From the NCBI GenBank assembly GCA_004026145.2, contig CP034980.1, positions 9,865,377 through 9,929,376 on the forward strand: a stretch of DNA of 64,000 nt. Direction: 5' to 3'. The stretch is from Takifugu bimaculatus. Taxonomy: Eukaryota; Chordata; Actinopteri; Tetraodontiformes; Tetraodontidae. Each line of letters opens with the position of its first letter. Position 1 is the stretch's first letter. Made by a program: the position numbers and the translations under genes. Positions 46,892 to 59,184 of this stretch are shown here, piece by piece. The notes beneath the pieces are model-generated. The model searched no databases and had not been told where the DNA came from. It saw only the letters and a list, made by a program, of their open reading frames with translations.

Positions 46892-47774
46892 AACTAACTC
46901 ATCTTTCTTATAGAACTGTGGTGCCCCTACAGCAAGGTCCTCCCATCTTTGGAAAAGAAAAGAACAGCCACTAATGTCAATATTGATTGTTAGGTGATTG
47001 TACAGTAATACCATCATTGACTGTAAAGAGGCTGGGAGAGAGTTGAAGGTCTCGGAGGATAAATAAAAGATAATTTAATTAGATATTGTTCTAAAATAAA
47101 CCTAACCCATCACCGTTGAAATCAGCTACAGCCACATCATATCCAAAAGAGAGGCCAGACCCGGACCAGAGAGGACCAACTCCACAGACAAGTGTCTCTT
47201 GGCTCTAGGGTCTGGCCTAATGAAAGGCCACCTGACCACTGTAACCTCCTCTGGGAGCTCCTGAAACGATGGTCAGCTCACCCTTCCTGATAAGAGCCAG
47301 GCCAAGAGTCAATGGAGAATCCTGGAGGACACCGACCCATTACACTTATTAGTGAAACAATAACTTTCATTCAACATGGGAAAGAGATAAGACCAAAACT
47401 CAAACCAACCCCAGGGTAGCTGTTTCCTCAGGAGAGGAATAAGCTCGGATTAAAGTGGTCAATATCTCCGGTCTCCCGTGGGTCATCAATTGGAAATGGA
47501 AAGTCGTCTATAGCCTCCATGCGTACGATTCCTGATAAATCACATAAAATTATTATAAATATTAGAATGACATGCCCTGTTGGCAATATGCAAACCAATG
47601 GTGGTTGTTCCGGAAATTGCTGAGATGTTCAGAGTCACAAACCACCCTCCTCCACGTCTTGTCTTGCGTCTGGACCTGTGCCTGCAGGTCATCTCCTAAG
47701 AGGTAACACTGGCCTGTCAATAGGTGAGCCACAAAGGCATCTGGGACCCATTGCTGGTATCGATGGGCGCACAT

Positions 47775-50122
47775 CTACAGAGACAGATAAGAAAACAGGT
47801 GAAGACCGGTTTTCAGTTTTCCAGTTTTTGCTTTATTCTTTCAGGTTGTGTTACTCACCATTACATTTTTCCCAGGACCTTGACTTGTTACTCTTACTCC
47901 CATCCACTGGCCGTCTATTCCTCTACTTTCAAGGAACTCTAGAAAATAAAACCACTGAGGAGTTTAAATTTAAAATCAGGAACTGTTTTTTCTCATACTT
48001 GTTTTTGAACTATAAGCAGATAAAGAGTTTTGACCCTTTCCTGACCTAAATTATAAATATGAACCTTAAGCTGCAACACAAACCCTTGTTTTCCTTTTTA
48101 AAACTCAGACCCTAGTGAAATACTGGACAATTCATACAATTCAGTTCATACTGGTAAAGTACAAATGACCAAGAGGTCGAAGTTGCACAGACACACCGTG
48201 AACCAGTGCATCACTGTGAATTTCCAGGTAGACATTTTGCAGAAACTTTACTCGCCGAGAAAACACGTGCAACCGCTGACAGAATAGGGATCAAGGTTTC
48301 TAACTAGCTCACCTCAACCACAGACAAAGGACAGGGTGTGGTGCTATTTACCACCACACAAATATAGCTGCGACGTTGCGCTTTATGACTTCTAACATTA
48401 GTAAATATTAACCCACTTTTACTTTGGTGGGTACATGAGAGACTTTCTGAGCAAAAGTCTTGTGGCCTGCACAGATAATCAGTCATGAGTAGATGTGTAC
48501 AGATACAAATAAAGTCTCAACAGCACTTCCACTCGCTCTGCAAAAGGAAGCAACACTAACGAGTTGCACCGCCACTGTAAACTTGGTAAATTGCAACCAG
48601 GTCTATGAAATAATGTGCTTAGTGATTTGTGCACTGCAGAAACAACCTTTTTTGAGTATCATGACTATGAAATAGACAAACATTATAATAGTACATCTGT
48701 ATTCCAGAGCATGACCACATGTCATTTTTATATTTTTTTTATTGCATGGTTTCCTTGATACTTTCTTAGTTACACAATTGGAGTTATTGTACATCATATT
48801 CACACCTGCCTCACAGCAAAAATGAAACTCAATTATTCATTTGCATTTGGACTGTCACTGCGTGCTCTCTCTCTCACACACGCGCGCGCACACACACACA
48901 CAAACACTCTCTCTCTCTCTTGCTCTGTTTCTCACTTGCATGGTGTCAAAGGACCATGGAAAATTCACACATTCGTGGTGGGTTTGGTCATAATGAGGCT
49001 TTAGGGTCTACTTCTTTTTAAAGTATATGAAAATAAAACTGCTTCTCAGATGTTTCAAGAATTGCAATTTTTATTTATTTTTTAATTCCCAACAGAGAGA
49101 TTTTATGGCGAACAGGCGTAACAAAAAACATGTCAAAAATGTTTCATCATCTGTCTACTTAGTTTGATTTTTGATCCTTGGACCACTGGTGCAGCTGTCC
49201 TTCACCTACACCCACTAATAGTTTTAGCAGATGTTATCTAATGCTATGAATGGGTTAACTGAAGAGGCAGAGGGTAAATTTTGAGCTGATAAATCTTTTC
49301 TTTTGTCTATACTGATTAAGGTCAACTCACTAAAAAGTCAGAGCTACACATTGTTAACACTGCACTAAAATTGTTTGAGACATTTGTTGGGGCCAGTATC
49401 CTGTTGAGCAAGTCATATGGGTTCTGGTAAAAGAAAGACATGCAGCCAACCACAGTCTACTTTTTCTCTGGCTTGTTTTCTTTCAAAGGTGATGAGAAGC
49501 AAATACCACAGACCGATGTTTGTCAGTTGGGCAAGGCATGCAGTCGAAATGGAAACTTATTGTTTTCCTTATCAAAAACAAAAATGGTTGTCATATCTAT
49601 AAATAGTAACAATGCATATTTAATTTGGATTATGAATTACAAAACTTGCCTATTTGTACTGGCATGAAAAAAATGGACAACAATGACTCAAATTTAAATT
49701 CCTGTGAGGTGCACCTTCAGGTGCTGACAGTGCAAGGGCCGTAAAAAAATGGCTGGTGGGAGTTGATAGTAATTCACAGTAATGTGCAACTGAAATTGAT
49801 CTGTTAATCATGATTTCTTAAAAATAGATGCTCGTGATATGCTTGCTAGGTCATGAGATCATCAAATATAGTTAAGTGCAGCTGAAGTGATAGATGAACT
49901 TTAGATTTTCTAAATGACAAATTTAATATAGTAACTTCCATTTCAGTAGGAAATGTGTCAAAAATAACCAACAAGCACAAGTAAAGAATCAAAAGGCCAG
50001 GCACATCTTATTGTGAGGATAAATGAATATTACTTCCCCACTTCTACAAAAAAATCTAGTCTTTCTTCTCAGCTATAGCACATGTGACTCAAAATGATAG
50101 TACTGGTCTAACGTCCCCCAAC

Positions 50123-50154
<32 letters not shown>

Positions 50155-51814
50155 CAGCCAGTTCCCCACCGCATTAAACCCGACTAAAATGGTCTCTGAA
50201 ACCAGTTTAAAAACATCTCTGACAGGATGTTAAATTTGTGGCGGTCACTCCTGCATTAGATGCAGATGTACACACACACATACACACACACACACATGCA
50301 TGCATGGTTGGGCTACCACCTCGAGGTAGAGAAAAGATGCAATGCAGTATAATGTGTTTAATTTAATTATCAAGTATTTTGGCTGTAGTTATTTTATTTA
50401 TTTTGTGGTAGGTTTTTTGCTAAAAGACAGTAAAAGGTTATTTGAAAATAACCTTTGAATATCTTATCTGGGCTGATGTGCATGTTTCATCCTAAACAAC
50501 CACAAACTGACAAATGAAATATCTTATTTCATTTCATTCCTTCCTATCGGCTACTTGCTTGAATGAGTTGCCAGCTCATTGCAGCATTTGGAGGTGCATT
50601 ACCTTGCTCAAGGGTACCTCGGCTACACTCCAAATGTGTCCTGACACCTGGCCCTACTACCAGAACACTTGTTTTGTAGGCACCGGGCCTTGAACCAAGA
50701 CCCCTCTGCTCCTCAACCCAGTCTCTGACAGACTTTTTTTTATTGTCAAATTAATTTGGATTTGAGCCCATGGGTTTATTTCTGAGCATCGAGTGTGAGA
50801 GTTATTTGGGTTCTTCTTTCATTTCCTGACATCAAAGGATGTCACAAGAAGCAGAAGAGCCAGAGCAGTTATATAGTGATGCTGGTGATGTGATGTGCTT
50901 TTACGTGTGAAGATTCCAAAATAAAGGTGACAGTTTGACATAAAATGTTGTGAAGATACTTTGTTTAAAAATTCACTTATGGGTCATGTTAAGGGGTGCA
51001 ATATACCAAAGCACTTATTCTCTGCTCTGAGGACTTATTTCTGTGAGTGAATATGAATTATGTCATCAAGTTAATGTTTTTTTTAATTTATTTGACACCC
51101 CCCCCCCGCCCCCCTAAAATTTGTGTCATTGAGGGACTCATTCCCCTCCCGATATTTCCCACAGTGTCTCGTTCATGATCAGCATCAGACAGTCATTTCC
51201 AGTCATTAATGTTGCACCATTTTTCTGTGTTTATTAACAAATTGGACTAACCCTTTGCTTTTTGATGAAACTGTATATAAACCTTGTGAACTGCTCTTCA
51301 TGTTTCGAGTTGCGGCTCTACTTTAGGGCCGAAAACTTAAACCTCAAATGGACACCAAAGGAAGTTTTGATTTTGATTCTTTGGAATTTTATTTTCTCAG
51401 TGCATGCACAGCAAATCACCAGCAGGGCGACATTACACCTTTTAAATACCTGCTAGATTGCATGCTTTAGTTGACTTGAATCTGCCTCTGCCTCCATCAA
51501 CTTTTAGATTCCGCATGTTGGGTTATGAATTTTAAAAGTAGTAACAAGCACTAAACCACAATAACAAAGATCACATAAAATGCTTCTCATGCTCAGATTT
51601 TATATTGATTTTATATTGAATGCTCGTGCGTTAAAGTTTACCCTCAACCGCATCAGCAAAGACGAATTAAAGAGTCTGTAGTCTGAAAATGTGATGGGCA
51701 TATTTACAAAAAACACATTTCCTGCTTTTCAGCCAATCAGAATAGTTACACTGTAAGCGTTCCCATATTGAGAGGACTGTTAGTGAGCTACCACACCAAT
51801 TGTGCAAGAGAAAG
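47775..51814. other. Unique intergenic DNA with microsatellites
   Basis: No supported gene. It holds a CT/CA tract (48871-48920), CA tracts (50124-50152, 50270-50297), a poly-C run (about 51099-51114) and a possible old repeat at 50560-50730 (TTGAACCAAGACCC). The integrin first exon may have lain here but is not recognisable. Confidence 0.45.
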
Positions 51815-54800
51815 ATGCTGCATCACATGATTGGAGGTCTGGCTGCTCTGATTCTCCTCAGTAGGTTATGTAAGTGCCCTTTTTTATGTTGAAATGACTG
51901 CAACCAATATAATTCCAGTTAAAAGATCGAAACAGGTAGATACTAATTTGCTTTGTTTCTTCTGTTGTTTCCATTGCCTCCAGCTCAAAATGAAGACGTT
52001 CCTCACAAGATCCCTGTGCGTGTGGTTAACCAGGGCGATAATGTCACCTTGACATGTCCAGCCTCTGCTGATATAACTGGGTTTTTCTTACACAAAATAA
52101 AGTTTGGTTACTTCGCTCAGACATTTGCAAGTGGATTGAGCAAAGTGTTCCTCCGAGGACAGTTTAACACATCAAGATTTACAGCAACCACAGAGAATTC
52201 TCTGCATCTTTTTAAGATCAGAAACGCTTCCAAAGAAGATGAAGCGACATACTTGTGTCAAGCAGGAACAATGTACGAAATGTCATTTACCAACGGAACA
52301 GTTTTGATTGTGAACGGTAACGTAAGACCACACCTGAGTCTTTTTTCTGGTGAAAGAGTTGAGAATAACATGCTTTCTCTTTTCCATCCACTTCACCCAG
52401 ACCACAAAGGTCAGAACTCGCTACAGGTGAAACAAAGCAAATCAGTCCACCCGGGTGGGTCGGTGACTCTCCAGTGCTCGCTCCACTCCAAGAAGGAAAA
52501 AAAACGGCACACGTGTCCAGCTGAAGACAATGTGTACTGGATCAGACTGGGGTCAGGAGAATCCCACCCCAGTATCATTTACACACCCAGCCACAGCAGC
52601 TGTGAAGGGGAGGAAAGAAGCTGTTTCTATACTTTGTCCAAAACGGTCAACGTCTCTGATAAAGGAACGTACTACTGCGCAGTGGACATGTGTGGGCAGA
52701 TCCTTTTTGGTGGAGGAACCACGCAGCTGCCAAGTAAAGGAAACATATTTAATATTACCTGTATTAATATATTTACTGACAATTAACCAATTTTTCTTGT
52801 ATAGTTTTGATGAGGTTGGCTGGATAATTTGCAGTGTTGTCCTTCTTTTGTTCTCTTTGGACTTTTGCAAGGCAGTTCTCAGATAAGCAGGAGTGTGGTG
52901 ATTATGCAATAATTTACTTGGTAAAAACATCCGAGGCATCTCAAAGCTCTACTGCGCTATTGTGAACGTGTTTTCAGTTTATTCGAGGTAATTAGTGCTG
53001 CAGACCTAAAAAAACAACAACAAAAAAGATCTCCCATCTTCATCAGTTTTATTTAACATGTAAAACATGTAAAACTATGCTATTATCATTTGTGGCACAA
53101 CTATATACGTATAAATATATTGTGTTACTGCGTGTATGGAACTGTTAGGTTACATTTGCTGTTGTTTCAGTTCTTATTCTTGGTTCCTTATAATGATTTT
53201 ATAGAAAACACATGTGAAATGAGTGATGGTTTCCATTTCCAGCAGATGCACGGGTCCAATTCGTTGTTGTGATCGGAATACTGTCCGTCTGCTGCGTGCT
53301 GCTGCTGGCTGCTTTAATCATCTGCAGTAAGCGTAGGTCCATCGTTTTCACTGAATTGTCATTCAAAATCAACATTTATTTGATTTTTTGAATAAAGCTT
53401 TTTTAGCAGTGATGCTTTCTTTAATAGGAAAACCAGCAGTCCTCACTACTGGTGACCCCCACAGCTCAGCTGAGGATCATCTGGAGGTAAATATATGTGT
53501 GGATAATGTGAAATGAATCATACCCTATATATTAACCAGGCTGACTCTTTATCAAAGTATGTCATGGAGTTAATAATAACAATAACATTATTATTATTAT
53601 TATTAGTAGTAGTAGTAGTACTAATAATAATAGATAAATACATAAATAATAAAATAAATAAATAAAAATCAAAAAGTGCCAAACAATCCATCATTAAACA
53701 TAAATGCATGAAAGCAGTCACATATGTATGGGGGAAAAAAGTCTTTAAAAGTTGTTTTTAATAAATGTGTCTGTGGGGACCTCAAAGGGCCCCGGTCCCT
53801 CAGGGTGAGGATTTTGAACCGAGGGAGCGTGTTGTGTTGTGCAGAATGAGCAGCTCTTTGAGGTCGGGAGCGTTAGCGTGGATGCACTGGTGGGTGAGGA
53901 GTCTTGCAGCTCTGTTCTGAATAGACTCAAGTTTCAGGAGATTTTTGGTTCCTTTCAGGAGTGAGTCGCATTAGTCCAGCCTGGAAGAGATGAAGGCATG
54001 AACAAGTTATTCAGGAGAAAGTTCTGGCTCATTCATGCCTTTATGTCCTCCAGACAGAGAGTGAGTGAGGTGAGTGATGGTAGAGATGGAGCGGATGGTG
54101 AAACAGAAGACAGGTCTGTTTTATATAAAATTGGGTTTCATCTTTGTAGGAAACAGAAGGAAATTCCTTAGCGAATGACGACTTGTGGCAGCATATATTG
54201 GATGAAAGGGTAGGGAGCGTTAACTAGGCAAAGATGCAGTTTTTCCTTGGTGGTCTGTGATTAAAATCCTGGAGATACATGTGTGTTCATTTGACAACAA
54301 AAAGGAACGACTCTAAAATTGTTCCTAGGAAGCAAATCTGTTTTATTTTACCTTTCCAGACAAACTCATGCTTATAAAACAGGTTCTGAAAGAAAATCAC
54401 AGTGTCACCAACCACTGCGGACTTACTCCTCTGTTCCACTTTGCATCTTTAGTGATGCCTTTGCGTGCATGCTCGCTTCCTCTCCTCCTCCTGCTTAGGA
54501 CCTCTGTGACCACTGGGGGGCCCAAGGCCCAGCAAATAACTTAAAAAAACCCCAAAAGTAAATTTTGTTTACATGGTTGAGTGATGATGATTCAACTTTT
54601 GTCAAATGTATATGCTTTTGTATAAAAAATGTGTTACTCAAGGCTACAGTTGGAGGTCAGTCATGATATATCCTGCAACAATGAAACAAGTAATGCATAG
54701 CTTTCACCATAAATGCCCAAATGCATCACTATATTTGTGGCAGCCAAAGTTTGCAGACACTTAATGTCTATGTACCACATCGACATCAGTGCTGGAGTAA

Positions 54801-55115
54801 TTCCCCACGGGGATGAATAAAGTAATCTTAATCTATTTATTTCTCCCTACAAATTAACAAATATAAAACACGCACTGGTGCTGTGTCACAGTGGATACAT
54901 TGAGTTCCTCACTATCGAGGGTATAGGGGTTGGTTTTGGACACCGCCTCAGATTTACACGTTATCATTGGAGATTTAACGTGTGTTGATTATTTTCAGGA
55001 TGGCGAGTTGAGAGAAGAGAGCTATGTAACGCTTAATTTCTCCTCAAGAAAGAAAAGGCATGCAGCAAAGGGGGAGTTACCCCCAGAGTGCATTTACTCT
55101 GGTGTCAGAGGCTGA
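51815..55115 (+). CDS. NITR-like receptor P1, complete, plus strand
   Basis: Predicted 325 residues. Exons: leader 51815-51869 (MLHHMIGGLAALILLSRL), V 51984-52316, second Ig domain 52401-52733, TM 53246-53326, tail 53428-53486, last tail exon 54999-55115. Introns after the Ig and TM exons are phase 1. The second domain is the clearest NITR-type one in the window: CPAEDNVYWIRLGSGESHPS, GTYYCAVDMCGQILFGGGTT, with a J-like FGGGT. The V domain has NVTLTC and ATYLC, but the core Trp is replaced (GFFLHK). The TM core is FVVVIGILSVCCVLLLAALI. The tail holds ESYVTLNF and CIYSGVRG, which are YxxL and YxxV motifs short of strict ITIM because -2 is Glu and Cys. The TM acceptor is a CAGCAG tandem, so start 53243 is also possible. 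Confidence 0.82.
53586..53650. repeat. (TTA/TAG)n simple repeat
   Basis: Trinucleotide-rich tract in P1 intron 5. Confidence 0.8.
53757..54040. repeat. Probable interspersed repeat in P1 intron
   Basis: GC-richer than its surroundings, with a GTCCAGCCTGGAAGAGATG segment of the kind seen in dispersed fish repeats. It is absent from the array units. I cannot assign a family. Confidence 0.4.
54802..54836 (+). mobile_element. L2-type LINE 3' end, about 35 bp
   Basis: CCCCACGGGGATGAATAAAG and an ATCT-type tail interrupt the sequence GGAGTAATTTTATTTTCTCC of the other units. This matches the 3' terminus of L2-type LINEs, so it is an extremely 5'-truncated insertion. Confidence 0.6.
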
Positions 55116-55760
55116 AAAGACTTTGAATGTGAAATTTAGAAATAGAAAGAAATAAGAAAATCATTCAAGAGGTATTTCACCCAGGATGACAAAATGGATG
55201 CGTCTTTGCTGTGGACCTAATGTGGGAGTTGTGACTCTGAATAATCACTCTGCAACAAAAAACTGCAACAATTGTAGACATGTGGTTATATATGTGGGCA
55301 GAATGAGCAGAATGGCAAATGTGCACACATCAGGAAATGATGCGAGAATCTAAGTTTCAGTCTGAGGGGAACTAAGTACTGGTTTATTGCAAAATAAATA
55401 AATAAAATATATATATACCAAACTCATTGGATCCGTTTTCACATAGAATTCTCATTTTGTTTTTTCATTTATTTTTTAAATGTTATGAGATGGTATGCCA
55501 AAAAACCCAAACCCCCAAAAAATGACCGATTATTATCGTTAATTTTGTCCTCAAAGCTCATTAAAGTGGTCGTAAAGCAACTTAAACAGTTTTTTTGTGT
55601 GTGAATGAACTGAATCAACAACAACACCATTTTAGGGACACGTTGGGGTGGTCCATTTGTCACCAATCCCCCATTTAAATATTCACCATGTGCTGGTGAT
55701 GTGTTAGTTATCAGTGGATACTTCAAGGTACGGCAAAGCAGGCGTTAAACTGAGTTACGT
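55116..55760. repeat. Array spacer R after P1
   Basis: No gene. P1 and the A6 unit are convergent across this block. The arrangement is probably ancestral to all orphan P-tail units. Confidence 0.5.
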
Positions 55761-55932
55761 TGTGGCGGACACATAGGGGTGTATCTCACACCCAGGTGAT
55801 GCATGGGGTGATGGGCGTGGTTAGTCTTCATTAGATGCACTGTTCGAAGCGCCATTTAGTATTGTCTGGTGGGTGCGGAATAAAGACGTTTAAACCATCT
55901 GCTCAGTCTGAGTCGTTCCTCGTCCTGCCACA
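55761..55932 (+). mobile_element. Solo LTR-alpha
   Basis: A 172-bp copy, TGTGGC to GCCACA, with ACGT on both sides. Confidence 0.55.
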
Positions 55933-56125
55933 ACGTCACAATAACATCAGCACAGTTTTGCTTTAGGTACAGTCAACTTTCCCCTGCTGCCCCCGAGAGG
56001 CATGGCATTTAGTTAACAGTGAGTTAAATACGTAAAACACAGCATCTCTTTGCACACATTTCATTTGTTAATGAAGGAAAATGACCAAAAATATGGTAAA
56101 ATGAAGTATAATGTAGAAGTCAGCC

Positions 56126-56260
56126 TTAATCAGCCCCTCCAGAGTATTCCCTGACATCAGAGTAGATGCTTCTTTCTTCCTTCTCTGTATCATCATTTCT
56201 CACTGATTTTCTTCGAGCAATGTTTGGAATGGCGTAAACCAAATCCTGCTCCTCACTGGT
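56126..56260 (-). CDS. T3 terminal tail exon (ITIM) near A6
   Basis: An intact phase-0 exon with ITIM SIYSDV. As at A4, T1 and T2 are deleted, so the A6 TM exon cannot join it in frame. Confidence 0.5.
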   Translation of the reverse strand, partial: TSEEQDLVYAIPNIARRKSVRNDDTEKEERSIYSDVREYSGGAD

Positions 56261-56455
56261 CTGGGAGAAAACATGGACAATCATTATTATTAACATTATG
56301 TTTGGCTGTTTATCATGTCTTTACCTGTTGACTGCAGGGATCAACACTGACTTTTACAGCAGTTCTTTGTGGAGTAAAACAAGCTGTTTGGTGAAAGAAA
56401 AGTACACAAATGAAGTAAATTTGCCCAAAATGCTTCTCAAGTAACTTTAAGACAT

Positions 56456-57558
56456 TTAAGAGACGTGTTTCTTACCAGTGCAACAGCCACAAAGGTTTTT
56501 CTTCTGCTTAGTCCTCAGATAAATAAAAAGGACGATGAGCCCAACGGACACAGCAGCACCGAGTGCGTATAAAACTATGGAGCTTATATGGCCATCTTTA
56601 ATTTTCACTGAAATCATAAAATTTAAATAATTAGCATATTTATTGCCAATTTGAAATACAGGAAGTAGAATGCAAAAATCAACTTTTACCTTCAATTTCG
56701 GGCTCTGAGCAGTTCCCACATGTCTGCTCACATTTTCCTACGGAACAACACAAATCTCCAGAAGAGCAGATGTTACTGAAGACGCTGTTTCTGGATCTGT
56801 TTAAGTTGTTTTCATCCACTTCCACGTTGTTTCTGCAATGAAAACTGAAAAATGGCCCAACAGATCTGGAGCCACAGCAGCGGCTGTTGAGGTCATCCAG
56901 AGACGTTGGGTTCTCGGAGTCAGAGAGGACGGGACACTGGAGGAGCACAGAGCGTTCTCCAGGGGTCGGATCATAGGGATGAGCCGTGGGGACACCATCA
57001 CCTTCGGATTCGGAGACAAAATTAGGCACAAATGAATTCTGATAAATGAACTGTGATGTTCCAAGATGAACTATGTCCAAACCAGCAGATATTCACCTAC
57101 TACTGTTAGGTCTACTCTTTTCAAAAATGCACTTTTCTCCGTCATGCAGAAATAAACTCCAGTATCATCCACACGTGGGTTTTTAATAACCAAATCAAAT
57201 GATCCTGATTCCATTTTGGTTGTGAAGTGAGAATCTTTTGTATGATGAGATGATTTTCCGAGGAGTTCAGGTAAGGTTCCAGGAATAACTCTGATCCATG
57301 AGAGGAGTGCTGACGTCTTGCGGGGACACTTCAGTCTCACAGTCTCTCCAACAGTTACATTCTTGGTCTCAATGTTGTTATTTGTGCATCCTGTAAAGGC
57401 AAATAATACACCCAACATAGGAAAATGTGTTTGATCTCTCCAAAATGACAGAGCAAAGAGCAGATTCTTGGAACTAATGAGTAAAAAAAATGTAGTTTCC
57501 TGGGTTACTTACCCCCAAATCTGACAGGAAAGAGGAGGATATAAAATAGAATCAGCAT
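56456..57558 (-). CDS. NITR-like receptor A6, tail cassette deleted
   Basis: Exons: leader 57558-57513, V 57390-57097, second domain 57001-56690, TM 56607-56476. Ig domains are intact, with MTEKSAFLKR at the CDR3-like site. The deletion near 56371 (GGAGTAAAAC) is the one seen in A4 and removes T1 and T2. Read-through of the TM donor ends GKKHVS at 56456 and gives about 267 residues. V is nearly the same as in A5. Confidence 0.62.
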
Positions 57559-59184
57559 TCTCTACTTAGTGCGCCTGTCGCGTCTCACGGGTTAAAGGTG
57601 CTGCTCAAATGATCAGATGAAGGAAACAGTTTCATTACAGTGTGCTTGGTTCTCAGTAAGAGCACAGGGGAAGTGATATCAGCTCGTTTTCCAACCTCTG
57701 AAAACTGAAGCAGAGTTTTTAAGTTTTTAAAGTAAAAGCACTGTGATGACATTTCCCCTTTTCTTAAATCTGAGAGTATTTAGTTTTGATGGTGAAGGAT
57801 TTCATTTGAATTTTAGCTCCCTGACTCGCCAACCAGAAATTTACAGCAGTAACCCAAAAATTATGTTTAGAAGAGATTTTGGTTTGTGTTTTAGCACATC
57901 CAATAAGATCACCTACACTTCAAACCAATTTAATTTAAACTAATTTACTAAAAATTACATGTATTTAATATAGAATAATATTAAGAATGAACAAACTCTC
58001 TCCTTGAGGCAAGGGTGGTGAGGCAGAAACCATGAAATGACCCTCTTTCCTTTAACCCAACTGGTAGAGAGAGGAAGAGGTGCAATAGAGGGAGGTTAGA
58101 AAGACAATAGACACGTTCAGCACAAAAATATTTAGATTTAAAATTCAAAGAACAATAATATACAAGTCTGTTTAAGCGAAATGGAAAACAAGTGTGTAAT
58201 GACTTCATCTACCACGAGGGGGAGACATACATGCTGCAGTACATATTAAAATTGTACTGCAGCACCAACAATTACGCATTTGTGCTTGAACTTGCAGCAG
58301 TTTTTGAACCTGAACTGGAACCAGTAGGTCTGTTTCATGTGGCTCAATCTAATAGGCAGTCCATCAAAGTCTGGTGACATCCTGATGTGCAGAATTATTT
58401 AAACAAATGATAAACTAGGATTGCATTATTAATTATTATTATTTTTTGGTCTAATCAGCTCACATAAAAGATTCTTATAAAGCTAGCCACACGCTGCTTT
58501 AATACTAGACCAATGTCTGCGGATGTCCAGACCTCCAGTGGATATAAAGAATAGTTGAACATTTTTCGCTTAATTTATAATCTAGGCCAATGGTTTGACA
58601 GACAATGATGTGGTTTAGACAGTTCATATGTTTCAATTTCCGTCTTTATCGGATGCATCTGTTCATTTTCAACCAAATGTCTGTTTTCCTTATATACATA
58701 GTAAGTTATTAATGGCTGCCTTACAAATAAACTTAAATTATTGGAAAAAATCTGTAACAAAACATAAATGGTACGTTTTTAGCTGTTTATTAAACACACT
58801 AAAGCAAACTTTTAGTTAATTCTGGTTTATAATAACATAAATGCTTTTGCTGGGACACACCAGCATTATTTTGAGCAAGTTTCAGAACAGTTAACAAACC
58901 TACAAAAAAGACAATATAGAAATTAAAACACCAAAAGTGCTAAAAAGAAAAATCTACAATAATCACAATAATACAATGAACAATAATAAGAAACAATTTC
59001 AGGTTGAGAGGAGCAGAACTGATCAAACCTGACCAGACCAATTTTAAATTTTAAATCGGTCCTTCTATGGATACAAAGCAGCTCTTAAAACTCTTGAAAG
59101 CTGAGCGATAACGTTGCCATATTTGTATCTGTGTGTAATTTTATTTGAATTGTCTTAATAAACAATGTGTTTCCTACATTTGCA
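57559..59184. repeat. Array spacer: A 5' flank then B 3' flank
   Basis: No gene. Same direct A-B neighbour arrangement as 35649-37305. Confidence 0.5.

Larger units (their letters stand above)
42031..47774 (-). pseudogene. Integrin alpha (laminin-binding group), broken
   Basis: Exons of an integrin alpha subunit run right to left. They start with a cysteine-rich part (MCAHRY, AYCQQG, 47774 on). FG-GAP repeats follow, with FGYDVAVADFNGDG and FGYSLSGNLDVDDNLYPD (Ca-binding DxDxxxYPD). Stalk parts include GCGSDNICQSNL, NGKWLLYL and CPLQGLDSTA. The last two exons are TM 42447-42322 (VAWWIIFLTVIALLLLL) and tail 42123-42031. The sequence is closest in kind to alpha-6/7/3. It looks dead. In-frame stops lie at 47428-47430, 47217-47219 and 47205-47207. 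The frame changes near 47300. An insertion splits the exon around 46706-46891. The tail lacks the GFFKR motif. The signal-peptide exon was not found. Confidence 0.8.
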
